From positions 434,001 through 498,000 of the forward strand of contig NZ_CP059404.1 in assembly GCF_014217255.1 (NCBI RefSeq): DNA of 64,000 nucleotides, given 5' to 3'. Each line of letters begins with the position of its first letter. Positions within the stretch are counted from its first letter, which is position 1. The DNA comes from Corynebacterium incognita. GTDB taxonomy: Bacteria > Actinomycetota > Actinomycetes > Mycobacteriales > Mycobacteriaceae. Shown here piece after piece: positions 30,310 to 38,953 of this stretch. The translations under genes were made by a program, and so were the position numbers. The notes beneath the pieces were generated by a model. It was not told where the DNA came from, made no database searches, and was given only the letters and a program-made list of their open reading frames with translations.

Positions 30310-31494
30310 CTAGCGGGTTGACTTCCACTCAGCCGCGATGGGGTCGGCTTCATCTGGCTTCCCCAGCTCGGCCCGATCCCGTAACCGTTCCCACACCGCC
30401 ACCAATGACGGCGGATTCAGGGTCCACCCCACCACCGGGAGTTTGCCCAGCCCCCACAGCGCCAGCGAGGCCAGGATGCTGGCCACGAAGCTGATGAGGA
30501 TCCAGTACTGCGTGGATTCCATTCCCCACTGTCCATCCAAGGTGACGGTGACGCCCTGATAGAAGATCGGCATGCCCACGCAGACGGTGAGGGCGATGGG
30601 GTGCGCCAGGTAGATGGGCAAGGTATTGCGGCCGATAAGTTGCAGCATGGTGCTTATCTGCGGGATGCGGGCGACCATGACGGCCAGCACCACCGCGATC
30701 GGCAATTTGAGATGCTGTTCGGCAGCCTGGACTAGGTAGTGCACCTCGGCGTCGCCAAGCCACGGCGCATTGGCCAAAGGCCACGGCAGCATCGCTTGGA
30801 AGTCTCGGAGGTCCCACAGATAACGCACGCGATACCCCACCATGAAGAGACCGGCAGCTCCCACGGATAGCACCCAGGCCCACGGGTTACGCGGCCCCTT
30901 TTCCACCTCGGCCGCGAACTTCGCGATAAGCGGGCGACAGTACGCTCCGATAAAAAATACTGGCAGGTACATCCACGCTTTAGAGGCGAAATGATATTCG
31001 TGATGCCAGGGTAAACAGGCCAGTGGTACAAGGAAGGACAGCGTTACCGCCAGCCACGCGGGCAGGCGTTTCGACGCCCATAGCGCCACGTTGAAGATAA
31101 TCAGAGCGTGGAGAAACCAGCCCATGTTGTGGCCTAACAGCAGAGATTGTTTGAGGTCAGGCCAAGTCAACAGCGGCTCATCAAATACGACGTGGAAATG
31201 CCTGCGGTTCAGCCAGATCTCTACCGGTGTCCATGCCAGGTACGGCACGAGGAAGAACCACAGACGACGCAGAAACAACTCGCCTGCGCTAAAACGCAGC
31301 ACTTTCACCGAGAAGAAGCCACTCACCAAGAAAAACAGCGGCATGCGCAACGGCGCAATCAGCTCGTTAGACTCCCACAGCCAGCTCTTCTGCCCTTCGG
31401 GCACCATGAGGGTGATGTGGAGCAGCACGACTCCGATGATGGAAATTCCTTTGGCCACGTCGGGCCACGCCAGGCGTGTTGTTGGTTGCGGCAC
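30310..31494 (-). CDS. Acyltransferase 3 family membrane protein (paralogue 2)
   Basis: A 394-residue acyltransferase-3 family protein with about ten helices. The signature RLAWPDVAKGISIIGVVLLH and the blocks LRMPLFFLVSGFFSVKVL and IGRNTLPIYLAHPIAL are near-copies of those in the gene at 28472-29716. The GTG at 31494 has a strong AAGGAGG upstream. It is probably in one operon with plsC (16 nt upstream) and the exoribonuclease downstream. The transferred group and acceptor are unknown. Confidence 0.85.
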   Translation of the reverse strand: MPQPTTRLAWPDVAKGISIIGVVLLHITLMVPEGQKSWLWESNELIAPLRMPLFFLVSGFFSVKVLRFSAGELFLRRLWFFLVPYLAWTPVEIWLNRRHFHVVFDEPLLTWPDLKQSLLLGHNMGWFLHALIIFNVALWASKRLPAWLAVTLSFLVPLACLPWHHEYHFASKAWMYLPVFFIGAYCRPLIAKFAAEVEKGPRNPWAWVLSVGAAGLFMVGYRVRYLWDLRDFQAMLPWPLANAPWLGDAEVHYLVQAAEQHLKLPIAVVLAVMVARIPQISTMLQLIGRNTLPIYLAHPIALTVCVGMPIFYQGVTVTLDGQWGMESTQYWILISFVASILASLALWGLGKLPVVGWTLNPPSLVAVWERLRDRAELGKPDEADPIAAEWKSTR

Positions 31495-31510
31495 GCAGTG
31501 TTCACCCTCC

Positions 31511-32260
31511 TTAGCGCTTGTCGACGTCGACTTCGGCCCCCGCCGGATATCCATGTCCGGCTGCGAGAGACTCCTTCACCGTGGAGGCGTAGACGTCGAT
31601 ATAAGGCTGGTCGGCCATCTCGGCCAGCAAGTGCATGATGTAGTCGGTGAAGTCGCGCGCAGTGGCGTGCTCCGCAGGATCAAGGCCGCGCTCGGCCGCC
31701 CACTCGTGCGGCATGATGGGCGCATGGACCTTCATCCCCACCCGTGCCGGGCGGGGGATCCAGGTGCCGATGGGGTTGGCGTTACGGCTACCGATCATGG
31801 CCACGGGGATCACGGGGTGACCAGAGGACATCGCCACCCGCGCCAAACCGGTGCGTCCCTTGTATATGCGGCCGTCCGGTGAGCGAGTGCCCTCCGGATA
31901 AATACCGAAGATGCCACCTTCTTCGAAAATTTCGTTGGCGGCCTTCAACAAAGCGTCGGAGGCGTTGTCCGACTCACGGTCCACGGGGTGCTGGCCAACA
32001 GCGTTGAAAAACCAGCGCTGCACCGCGCCCTTGACCCCGGTGCCGGTGAAGTACTCGCTCTTGGCCAAGAAAGTAATCTGGCGCGGGCACATCAGGGGGA
32101 AGTAGAAAGAATCCATGACGGACTGGTGGGTGGATGCCATGATGGCGGCGCCTGAGTCGGGAATGTGTTCCATGCCCTCGGCCCACGGGCGGTTCCACAC
32201 ACGCAAGGCTGGTCCGAAAAACACGTGTTTAAAGGCCCAGTACCACCGGTTGATCGCCAT
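31511..32260 (-). CDS. 1-acylglycerol-3-phosphate acyltransferase-like (PlsC family)
   Basis: A 249-residue PlsC-type acyltransferase, homologous in position to Rv2182c. The HX4D catalytic motif is HQSVMD (about residue 45), with FGIYPEGTRSPDG as the EGTR block and IPVAMIGSRN as motif IV. It would acylate lysophosphatidic acid or a related lysolipid, or a PIM intermediate, at the membrane. The ATG at 32260 (MAINRWYWAFKHVF) is preferred; a GTG two codons upstream is possible. The neighbours glk and the acyltransferase-3 genes lie on the same strand. Confidence 0.88.
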   Translation of the reverse strand: MAINRWYWAFKHVFFGPALRVWNRPWAEGMEHIPDSGAAIMASTHQSVMDSFYFPLMCPRQITFLAKSEYFTGTGVKGAVQRWFFNAVGQHPVDRESDNASDALLKAANEIFEEGGIFGIYPEGTRSPDGRIYKGRTGLARVAMSSGHPVIPVAMIGSRNANPIGTWIPRPARVGMKVHAPIMPHEWAAERGLDPAEHATARDFTDYIMHLLAEMADQPYIDVYASTVKESLAAGHGYPAGAEVDVDKR

Positions 32261-32307
32261 CGTCACTCGTCTCTTTTCTGTATTCGCACTGCCTGTGTTC
32301 GCGCTGC

Positions 32308-33261
32308 CTAGGTCCGCGCCAAATCGGCCACGCCTATAATACCCGCCATTGAGCCCAATTCCGCGGAAGCTAGCCGCGGCTGGGGCCGGAAGCCCGCGCC
32401 CACGATGTGCGTGCTCATACCTTCGGCGACCTGCGGGAGGAACAGCGACGCGGATTTAGACACCCCGCCGCCGACCACGATGAGCTCTGGGTCCAACACG
32501 TCGGCGACCATAGCCAGGCCCACGTTGAGCCAGTGGGTGAAGTCTGCGACCACGGCTTTGCCCAGCTCATCGCCCGCTGCGGCGGCGTTCATGACGGTCT
32601 TGCCGGTGACCTCGCCCGTGTCCAGGGCCGCGGCGAGCTGCGTTGCCCGGAAACGTTCTGGCTTCGACGTCGCGAGCTCCTGGGCGGTAGTGACCAATGC
32701 CGTGCCGGAGGCGTAGCGCTCCAGGCAGCCGCGTTTGCCGCACGGGCACTCTCGGCCGCCGGCGACCACGGGAAGGTGCCCGAACTCCGGAGCGGTGCCG
32801 AAGGCACCGCGGTAGATTTCACCGTCAATCACCAGCGTGGCGCCGATGCCGGTGCCGAGCGCAAAATAAACCCAGTCGCGCGCATCGCGGCCGGCACCGA
32901 AGCGCAATTCACCCCAGGCTGCAGAGTTGGCATCGTGTTCAATTCGCACCGGCAGCCCGAGGCGCTGATGGAGAATGTCCCGGACGGGGGCGTCCCGCCA
33001 CGGCAGGTGCGGCGCAAAGCGCACGATCTCGCAATGGGGGTCCAAGAACCCGGCGATCGCGACTCCCACGGCGGCGATTTCATGACGAGAGCCGAATTCC
33101 TGCACGATGGCGCAAAGGGCTTCCTCCAGCGCCTGTTCGGTGCGCGGGGTGGGCACATAGGTGTGCTCCAAAACTTCTCCCTGGGCACTGACGACACCTG
33201 CTTTGAGGTTCGTCCCGCCGATATCGAAGCCGACGGTGATGGGGTCAAGTGCGTGGGGCAT
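32308..33261 (-). CDS. glk: ROK family glucokinase
   Basis: A 317-residue ROK sugar kinase. The N-terminal phosphate-binding motif is VGFDIGGTNLKAGVV; the catalytic base lies in VRIEHDANSAAWGE; the ROK zinc motif is CPCGKRGCLERYASG. It matches the ATP-dependent glucokinase that sits next to pimB' in C. glutamicum. It phosphorylates glucose in the cytoplasm. The ATG at 33261 has TATCCT 7 nt upstream and no Shine-Dalgarno sequence. Substrate assignment rests on synteny and family, so another hexose is possible. Confidence 0.88.
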   Translation of the reverse strand: MPHALDPITVGFDIGGTNLKAGVVSAQGEVLEHTYVPTPRTEQALEEALCAIVQEFGSRHEIAAVGVAIAGFLDPHCEIVRFAPHLPWRDAPVRDILHQRLGLPVRIEHDANSAAWGELRFGAGRDARDWVYFALGTGIGATLVIDGEIYRGAFGTAPEFGHLPVVAGGRECPCGKRGCLERYASGTALVTTAQELATSKPERFRATQLAAALDTGEVTGKTVMNAAAAGDELGKAVVADFTHWLNVGLAMVADVLDPELIVVGGGVSKSASLFLPQVAEGMSTHIVGAGFRPQPRLASAELGSMAGIIGVADLART

Positions 33262-33268
33262 AACTGAC

Positions 33269-33274
33269 AGGATA
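33269..33274 (-). promoter_or_regulatory. Putative -10 element of a leaderless glk promoter
   Basis: TATCCT on the reverse strand, then GTCAGTT (7 nt), then the glk ATG. Confidence 0.45.
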
Positions 33275-33337
33275 TACCGGCCAGCCTCCCCCGGTCACAT
33301 CGAGCCACGCGACGCCATCAGGCCTCCGGCCCAAGTT

Positions 33338-34456
33338 CTAGGAAGTTATCTCGCGCAGGCGCTGGCCCATGACCTCCCATGTCCAGGACTCTTCCACGTG
33401 CCGACGTCCGGCTGCGCCCATCTGGCGCCGCAACGCATCATCGCCGAGGAGGCGCACGAGGGCGTCGGTAAGCGCGGCCTCATCCCTGCCGTCGACCACG
33501 ATGCCCGAGTCAGCGGTCACCGTCTCCGGCGCGCCACCGGACTGGCCGGCGACCACGGGGACGGCGCACGCCTGGGCCTCGAGGTAGACAATGCCGAGGC
33601 CCTCCACGTCGAGGCCCTTACCCCGGGTGCGCGCGGGCATCGCAAAAATGTCCGCCGCGCCCAACAGGCGGACCATCGCGCCGAACTCCAGCGGCCCGGT
33701 CAACGTCACATGTTTCAGGCCGCGGGCCATCTCTTTCAGACGCTTGGCGTAGGACCCCTTGCCGACGATTATCAATTGGGCATCTGGGAAGCGCTCGTGC
33801 ACGCTAGGCAAGGCGCGCAACAGCGAGTCTTGGCCCTTGCGCGGCACGAGCCGGGAGATGCACACGATGACCGGCCGCTCCCCCAGCCCCCACTGCTCCC
33901 TCACCGCCGCCCGGCCGGAGGCGTCCAGCGGCCGGAAGGTGTCCACGTCCACGCCTGAAGGCAGATGGACAAACTGAGGATGCGAGCCGAAAGCCCGACG
34001 GAACCGCCGCAAGGTGTAGTCGGAAATATAGGTGACGATGTCCGCGTTGTTGCCGATGACGCGCAGCGCCTGGCGGGCACCGGGCAGCATGGACCAGCCG
34101 ACTTCGTGGCCGTGCGTCGTGGCGATGACCGTCCGCGCGCCCGCTTCGCGCGCCTTTGCCCCCATGAGCGCCAGCGGCGCGGCGGCGCCGAACCACACGA
34201 CCTCGATGCCGTTGTCTCGGATGATGCGCTGCATCTCCCGCGCGGTAGCCGGGGTGGGCAGCATCACCCGACGTGGCCACCGGATAACTCGGTGCGGCAC
34301 CTCCGCATCGTACATTCGTGCCGCCTCCCGGTCCTGAGTGGAGGCAAACACCATCACCTCTTCCGGTGGAAGCGTGGCCAGAAAATCACGCAGATACGAC
34401 TGAATCCCGCCGATCGTCGGCGGGTAGTCGTTGGTTACTAAGAGGATCCGGGGCAT
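33338..34456 (-). CDS. pimB: PimB', GDP-mannose-dependent PIM alpha-mannosyltransferase
   Basis: A 372-residue GT4 glycosyltransferase with GT-B fold. N-terminal acceptor-side motif: LLVTNDYPPTIGGIQSYL. Donor-side motifs: VCISRLVPRKGQDSLL, LIIVGKGSYAKRLKEMA and EGLGIVYLEAQACAVPVVAG. By synteny (Rv2188c) and motifs it adds the second mannose to phosphatidylinositol monomannoside at the cytoplasmic face. I chose the ATG at 34456 (MPRILLVTNDY) because TAGCAT lies 7 nt upstream; ATG 34465 would place the -10 element inside the gene. Confidence 0.9.
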   Translation of the reverse strand: MPRILLVTNDYPPTIGGIQSYLRDFLATLPPEEVMVFASTQDREAARMYDAEVPHRVIRWPRRVMLPTPATAREMQRIIRDNGIEVVWFGAAAPLALMGAKAREAGARTVIATTHGHEVGWSMLPGARQALRVIGNNADIVTYISDYTLRRFRRAFGSHPQFVHLPSGVDVDTFRPLDASGRAAVREQWGLGERPVIVCISRLVPRKGQDSLLRALPSVHERFPDAQLIIVGKGSYAKRLKEMARGLKHVTLTGPLEFGAMVRLLGAADIFAMPARTRGKGLDVEGLGIVYLEAQACAVPVVAGQSGGAPETVTADSGIVVDGRDEAALTDALVRLLGDDALRRQMGAAGRRHVEESWTWEVMGQRLREITS

Positions 34457-34463
34457 GGCATCC

Positions 34464-34469
34464 ATGCTA
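34464..34469 (-). promoter_or_regulatory. Putative -10 element of a leaderless pimB' promoter
   Basis: TAGCAT on the reverse strand, then GGATGCC (7 nt), then the ATG at 34456. The same GGATGCC-ATG context occurs at lipB. Confidence 0.35.
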
Positions 34470-34513
34470 CAAAACGGGCACTGCTGATGGTTTCGCGCCG
34501 ACCCAGTTCGGGC

Positions 34514-35596
34514 CTAGTAGCGGGCGACGCCGGAGACCGGCATCGAGTTCAGCGGAACCACCTGCACAGGAACACCATACGTGGAGGCATGAACAACCTG
34601 GCCGTTGCCGATGTACATGCCCACGTGGGTGACACCTGGGAAGTACCCCACGATATCGCCCGGCTGCAGGTCCTCGATAGCCACCGGGGTACCGCCGGCG
34701 ATCTGAGCCTGCGAGGTGCGCGGAATGGTCTTACCCTGCTGCTGATAGGACCAGTACATCAAGCCGGAGCAGTCGAAGACATCCGGGCCGGTCGCACCCC
34801 AGCCGTAAGGTGAACCGATCTTGGACAGCGCGGAACCCACTACTCCCTCGGCGTCCACAGAAGAGGATGCCTTCTTGAGCTTCTCGACGTCCTCTTCGTC
34901 CAGGTCCACTGGGTTGTGCTGGCCCTCCCAGGCCTCACGCTCCTGCTCATTGAGGGCGTCAACGCGCTTTTCCATGTGCTCGACCTGCTTTTCCAGCTTG
35001 TCGCGCTCGTCGCTCAGCTTCTTGTGCTTTGCTTCCAGATCGGCCTTGGCCTTCGCGGCGTCATCGACGGCGGATTCGGCTTCTTCCTTCTCGGACTTCG
35101 CATCCTTGGCCGCCTGCGCAAGGCGCTTGAGGTCAGCATCAGCAGAGCGGGTCAACGCTGCCATAAATGACATACGGTCCACCGCCGCGTGGGGATCGTC
35201 AGCGTTCAGGGAAGCGGTGAGCGGATCCATGCGCAATCCGTCGTAGCGCTTGTTGGCCAAACCGTTAACGCGCTTTTGCTGCTTCTCCAGTTCCTTTTCG
35301 GCCTCGGTAGCCTCAGACTTAGCTTGCTTGGCGTCTTTCTTTGATCGCGCCAAATCCTTCCGCGATTCCTTAATGTCCTCTTCTAGCTCTTTGACAGTCT
35401 CGTTCTTGGCACCGGCCTCGCGGGCGAGTTCCTCCATCTCCTCCATAAGCTCGTCAATGTCATCCGCTTGCGCCGCGACAGGCGAGACAAGACCGAGCCC
35501 CACGGCGACCATGGCTCCTGCAGCGGTAGCTGTGAAAAAGCCAGGACGACGAGAAGCGCGGTGTGCACCACGGTAGAGGTAGGGATTGGAGGTCAC
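34514..35596 (-). CDS. RipC-like NlpC/P60 peptidoglycan endopeptidase with coiled coil
   Basis: A 360-residue secreted hydrolase. A signal peptide of about 45 residues (FFTATAAGAMVAVGLGLV, then SPVAAQA-D) precedes a long Glu/Lys/Ala coiled coil (about 45-225). The C-terminal NlpC/P60 domain (about 250-360) has the catalytic Cys in FDCSGLMYWSYQ and the His in VTHVGMYIGNGQ. Coiled-coil NlpC/P60 proteins of this kind (RipC, C. glutamicum Cg2401) separate daughter cells and are controlled by FtsEX. Start is GTG 35596. The following nlpC gene encodes the same domain with another N-terminus. Confidence 0.92.
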   Translation of the reverse strand: MTSNPYLYRGAHRASRRPGFFTATAAGAMVAVGLGLVSPVAAQADDIDELMEEMEELAREAGAKNETVKELEEDIKESRKDLARSKKDAKQAKSEATEAEKELEKQQKRVNGLANKRYDGLRMDPLTASLNADDPHAAVDRMSFMAALTRSADADLKRLAQAAKDAKSEKEEAESAVDDAAKAKADLEAKHKKLSDERDKLEKQVEHMEKRVDALNEQEREAWEGQHNPVDLDEEDVEKLKKASSSVDAEGVVGSALSKIGSPYGWGATGPDVFDCSGLMYWSYQQQGKTIPRTSQAQIAGGTPVAIEDLQPGDIVGYFPGVTHVGMYIGNGQVVHASTYGVPVQVVPLNSMPVSGVARY

Positions 35597-35736
35597 GGGG
35601 GACTACTTTCGGATCAGAAATCTAAGACGTTTCTTAAATCAATCAAGAAAAAACTATAGCCGATGACAAGGTCTCTCACCAAGATTATCGCCGGTGGCAA
35701 GTAATATGTTTCGCAATAATCCTAAGAAAAGTTGAG

Positions 35737-35780
35737 AGCCGGGTAACTCCTGCACCAGAAGGCACAACAGTTACCCGGCT
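35737..35780 (-). terminator. Rho-independent terminator after the second NlpC/P60 gene
   Basis: A perfect 12-bp stem AGCCGGGTAACT (35737-35748) / AGTTACCCGGCT (35769-35780). On the reverse strand it is followed by CTCTCAACTTTTCTT, a moderate T-run. It isolates this gene from the ripC-like gene downstream. Confidence 0.8.
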
Positions 35781-35801
35781 TCACAGCGCCAGAGCTAAAT
35801 C

Positions 35802-36497
35802 TTAGAAGCGCACTGCAGAATGAATCGGCATGTAGTTCAGCGGACGCTCCTGAACGGTGGAACCAGAGTTCAGGGAGTCGATGATCATGCCGTTACCAAC
35901 ATAGATGCCAACGTGGGACGCGCCACCGTAGTAGGCAACGATGTCACCGGGCTGCAGATTGCTGATAGCCACCGGAGTGCCAGCAGCTGCCTGAGCAGAG
36001 GAGGTGCGCGGGATGGACTTGCCTGCCTGAGCGTAGGCCCAAGAGGTCAGGCCGGAGCAATCGAAAGCGTGAGGGCCGGCAGCACCCCAGCCGTACGGAG
36101 CACCAATCTTGGAACGGACAGCAGCAACGACCTTAGCGCCGGTGGAGCTGGATGCAGATGCCTTCTTGGTCTGCGGGGCGGAAGCCTTAGCCGAGTAGTT
36201 GGAACGAGCCTTCGTCGCAGACTTCTTCACAGCCTTCTTGGCGGTGGTGGACTTGTGGGAAGACTTCTGGGCCTTTACCTCACGAAACTCAGGAACCCAC
36301 TGCTCAATGTTAGGGACCTGACGGATACCCTGGACGTTCTCCAGGCCCTTGACCTCGGCGCTGAAGTTGGTGTTAGGAACGACAACCTCGGCTGCGCCTG
36401 CGACACCAGGGGTCAGAACGGATGCGCTCGCTGCAACAACGGAGGCAGTTGCAATTCGGGTGAGGGTCTTATTGCCCTGACGAACATGCTTAGCCAC
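35802..36497 (-). CDS. nlpC: NlpC/P60 cell-wall hydrolase
   Basis: A 231-residue secreted NlpC/P60 protein. A signal peptide (about residues 1-37, ending SVLTPGVAGA-A) is followed by a Lys/Ser/Ala-rich linker and the catalytic domain (about 120-231). The catalytic Cys is in FDCSGLTSWAYAQAGK and the His in ASHVGIYVGNGM. The GTG at 36497 has GGAG 8 nt away. It has a long upstream region with MtrA-like boxes and a possible structured leader. In C. glutamicum the homologue nlpC is reported as an MtrA target. Confidence 0.92.
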   Translation of the reverse strand: MAKHVRQGNKTLTRIATASVVAASASVLTPGVAGAAEVVVPNTNFSAEVKGLENVQGIRQVPNIEQWVPEFREVKAQKSSHKSTTAKKAVKKSATKARSNYSAKASAPQTKKASASSSTGAKVVAAVRSKIGAPYGWGAAGPHAFDCSGLTSWAYAQAGKSIPRTSSAQAAAGTPVAISNLQPGDIVAYYGGASHVGIYVGNGMIIDSLNSGSTVQERPLNYMPIHSAVRF

Positions 36498-36499
36498 GA

Positions 36500-36720
36500 T
36501 AAAATCTCCAAATCTTTCCACGCGCCTACCTTTCGCACGGAATGCTTCCCACTGGTGTCGGTCACTGGCGTTCACACTTTCCTAGCCCATGGCTGGCCGG
36601 AGCCACTCCACTCGTGCGGGCCGCGATTGGCTCCCAATCCAAGTTCCGGGCTGCTCCCCTTTCTGGAAGCATTGGACCCATCCCTTCTCGGACGATTGGG
36701 ATACGACGCTATATTTCTTT
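36500..36720 (-). ncRNA. Long structured 5' leader of nlpC; possible ydaO-type (c-di-AMP) element
   Basis: About 220 nt separate the likely promoter from the nlpC start. The leader is GC-rich, with several possible stems (for example GGATTGGGAGCCAATC and GGCCAGCCATGGGC). Near the 3' end, GTGTGAACGCC and GGTAGGCGCG resemble the GGGTGAATC and GTAGGCG pieces of ydaO/c-di-AMP riboswitches, which precede NlpC/P60 genes in many actinobacteria. The match is partial and by eye, so this is a hypothesis only. Confidence 0.28.
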
Positions 36721-36726
36721 TCGTTG

Positions 36727-36757
36727 TATTGCGCTCCCGTATCGGTTAGCAACGCAA
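36727..36757 (-). promoter_or_regulatory. Putative nlpC promoter
   Basis: On the reverse strand TTGCTA, an 18-nt spacer and TACAAC form a plausible sigmaA promoter upstream of the long leader. A TATAGC further down is an alternative -10. Confidence 0.3.
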
Positions 36758-36810
36758 TGTCTCGAATAGGTTACGAAACTGTCACAAGCGTTGTCCATCC
36801 GACACGCGCC

Positions 36811-36835
36811 GTTAACCCCGTTACCAAGCCGTTAT
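36811..36835 (-). promoter_or_regulatory. MtrA-like direct repeats upstream of nlpC
   Basis: The reverse strand shows ATAAC (36831-36835), 6 nt, GTAAC (36820-36824), then TTAAC (36811-36815), each followed by GG. Further GTAAC (36770-36774) and CTAAC (36745-36749) occur closer to the promoter. RTAAC direct repeats are the reported signature of the MtrA response regulator, which acts on nlpC in C. glutamicum. Confidence 0.5.
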
Positions 36836-36859
36836 CTCGACGTTGCATTGCCGCGATGG

Positions 36860-37250
36860 TGACAAATCACCTAAGTTTCCATTTTCTCACGATGGTGAAT
36901 ATTTCCGAAAAAGAGTGCCACTTACTGCGCCAACCATGCATAAAGCACCCACTTTGGGCATCAAAGTTGTTCAAAGGCAAAACGAAATAACTTTCACAAA
37001 GAGTTTTTTGAGACGTCCACCACACACCCCACGGACGCCGCCACATTTTTACCAACCATCACTCCCCTAACACCCCACAATGCCCCCACACTCCACTACG
37101 CCTGTTGCCCTCCGGGACGCACCCCAGCGTTGCCATGCCCCTCCGCCTCTAACAACTGGTTCCCGCACCAATGCCCCAAAACAGCATCGCTACAGCGCTA
37201 CAGCGCTACAGCTACGCCGTCTAAGTGCCGCCAGTGCTTAGCGCCCTGAG
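36860..37250. other. Gene-free interval between the nlpC regulatory region and qcrB
   Basis: No open frame here resembles a protein. The stretch 36880-37020 is AT-richer than its surroundings. Three tandem copies of CGCTACAG lie at 37188-37211. The qcrB terminator occupies the right end. Confidence 0.5.
37188..37211. repeat. Three tandem copies of an 8-bp unit
   Basis: CGCTACAG is repeated three times without interruption, followed by CTACG. No gene or hairpin with a clear role overlaps it. Confidence 0.7.
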
Positions 37251-37257
37251 CACAAAA

Positions 37258-37303
37258 GTCCCTCCCAGGCGGCTGCTTGGATTGCTGCCGCGTTGGGAGG
37301 GAC
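37258..37303 (-). terminator. Terminator of the qcrCAB operon
   Basis: Ten-bp stem GTCCCTCCCA (37258-37267) / TGGGAGGGAC (37294-37303), followed on the reverse strand by TTTTGTG. It lies about 30 nt after the qcrB stop. Confidence 0.85.
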
Positions 37304-37330
37304 GTTTCTCCTTATTTATAAGGAGCGGGA

Positions 37331-38953
37331 TTAGATGAGGCCCTTGTCCTCGTCTTCCTTCTTGTTTGCTTCGTTGAGGCGACGGAACATCTCTGCTTCC
37401 TCAGCAGCGTTGTCCGCGTGAACCTCGTGGATGCGGTGGACCATGGACTCGTCATCGGAGGAGAACAGGCCCTGGGTCTCGGAGTCGGCGAAGCCGAGCT
37501 CGTTAAGCTGCTTCGGTACGCGAGCGCCAGCGTACGGAAGCGGTACAGCGTGGCCATGCTCGTCCACCGGGCCAAGCGGCTGGTGGATTTCAATGAAGGC
37601 GCCGTTAGGCAGCTGCTTGATAACGCCGGTCTCAATACCGTGCGCCAGGACCTCGTGGTCGGAGCGCTGAAGAGCCACACAGATGCTGTAGGTCACCCAG
37701 TAAGCAATCGGAGGCAGAACGATGATGCCGATACGACCCACCCACGTCATGGCGTTCAGGGACACCTGGAAGAAGTGAGCGAAGTGGTCGTTACCACCGG
37801 AGAGGGTCACCAGCAGGAAGAAGGTGATGGCCATGGCGCCGATGCCGGAGCGAACCGGCACGTCACGCGGGCGCTGCAGCAGGTTGTGATGCGCGTCGTC
37901 GCCCGTCATCTTCTTCTCAATCCACGGGTAAGCGAACAGCAGTACAACCATCAGACCACAAAGCAGGGCGACCCAGAATGCGGACGGGATGGTGTAGTTG
38001 CCGATGTAGAGCTCCCACGCCGGCATAACACGGGCGACACCGTCGGTCCACAGCATGTAGATATCCGGCTGGGAACCAGCGGAGACCTGCGACGGGTTGT
38101 ATGGGCCCAAGTTCCAGATGGCATTGATGGTCAGCAGACCAGACATCAGAGCCAGAACACCGGCGGTCATGAGACCCATGCCGATTGCCTTGGTTGCGAA
38201 CACCGGCATAATGCGGACGCCCACAACGTTGTTCTCAGCGCGACCCGGTCCGGGGAACTGGGTGTGCTTCTGGTACCAAACCAGGATGAGGTGAGCGGCA
38301 ATCAGGCCGAGAATAATGCCCGGGATAACCAGCACGTGGAGAATGTAGAAGCGGTCCAACATGAGGTCGGACGGGAAGTCGCCGCCGAAGATGGCCCAGT
38401 GCAGCCAGGTGCCGATGATCGGCAGGCCCAGGATGATGGCGGACATAATGCGCAGACCCACGCCGGAGAGGAGGTCATCCGGGAGGGAGTAGCCGAGGAA
38501 GCCCTCGACCATTCCCAGCAGGATGAGCGCGCAACCGATGATCCAGTTGGCCTCACGCGGGCGTCGGAACGCACCAGTGAAGAAGATACGCAGCATGTGC
38601 GCAACCATGGACATCATGAACATCAGTGCACCCCAGTGGTGCATCTGACGCACGAACAGGCCGCCGCGAACCTCGAAAGACAGGTCCAGGGCCGTGGCGT
38701 AAGCGCGGGACATCTCCACGCCGTTCAGCGGAGTGTAGGCGCCATCGTAGATGACCTTCGTGATGGAAGGGTCAAAGAACAGTGCCAGGTAGATACCGGT
38801 CAGCAGAAGGATGATGAAGCTATACAGCGCCATCTCACCCAGCATGAAGGACCAGTGGGTCGGGAATACCTTGTTGATTTGGGTACGGATCATGCCCGAG
38901 GCGGTGTACCTCGAGTCAATGTTGTCACCAATTTGTGCGAGTTTATTGCTCAT
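37331..38953 (-). CDS. qcrB: QcrB, cytochrome b subunit of cytochrome bcc
   Basis: A 540-residue actinobacterial cytochrome b that carries two b hemes and the quinol sites. Eight or more membrane helices occupy residues about 35-420; [15 protein letters not shown] contains axial heme His residues and [11 protein letters not shown] lies near the Qo site. The actinobacteria-specific C-terminal cytoplasmic extension (about 120 residues, Glu/Asp rich) is present. Its ATG shares one base with the qcrA stop (TAATG). QcrB is part of the bcc-aa3 supercomplex. Confidence 0.97.
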   Translation of the reverse strand: MSNKLAQIGDNIDSRYTASGMIRTQINKVFPTHWSFMLGEMALYSFIILLLTGIYLALFFDPSITKVIYDGAYTPLNGVEMSRAYATALDLSFEVRGGLFVRQMHHWGALMFMMSMVAHMLRIFFTGAFRRPREANWIIGCALILLGMVEGFLGYSLPDDLLSGVGLRIMSAIILGLPIIGTWLHWAIFGGDFPSDLMLDRFYILHVLVIPGIILGLIAAHLILVWYQKHTQFPGPGRAENNVVGVRIMPVFATKAIGMGLMTAGVLALMSGLLTINAIWNLGPYNPSQVSAGSQPDIYMLWTDGVARVMPAWELYIGNYTIPSAFWVALLCGLMVVLLFAYPWIEKKMTGDDAHHNLLQRPRDVPVRSGIGAMAITFFLLVTLSGGNDHFAHFFQVSLNAMTWVGRIGIIVLPPIAYWVTYSICVALQRSDHEVLAHGIETGVIKQLPNGAFIEIHQPLGPVDEHGHAVPLPYAGARVPKQLNELGFADSETQGLFSSDDESMVHRIHEVHADNAAEEAEMFRRLNEANKKEDEDKGLI

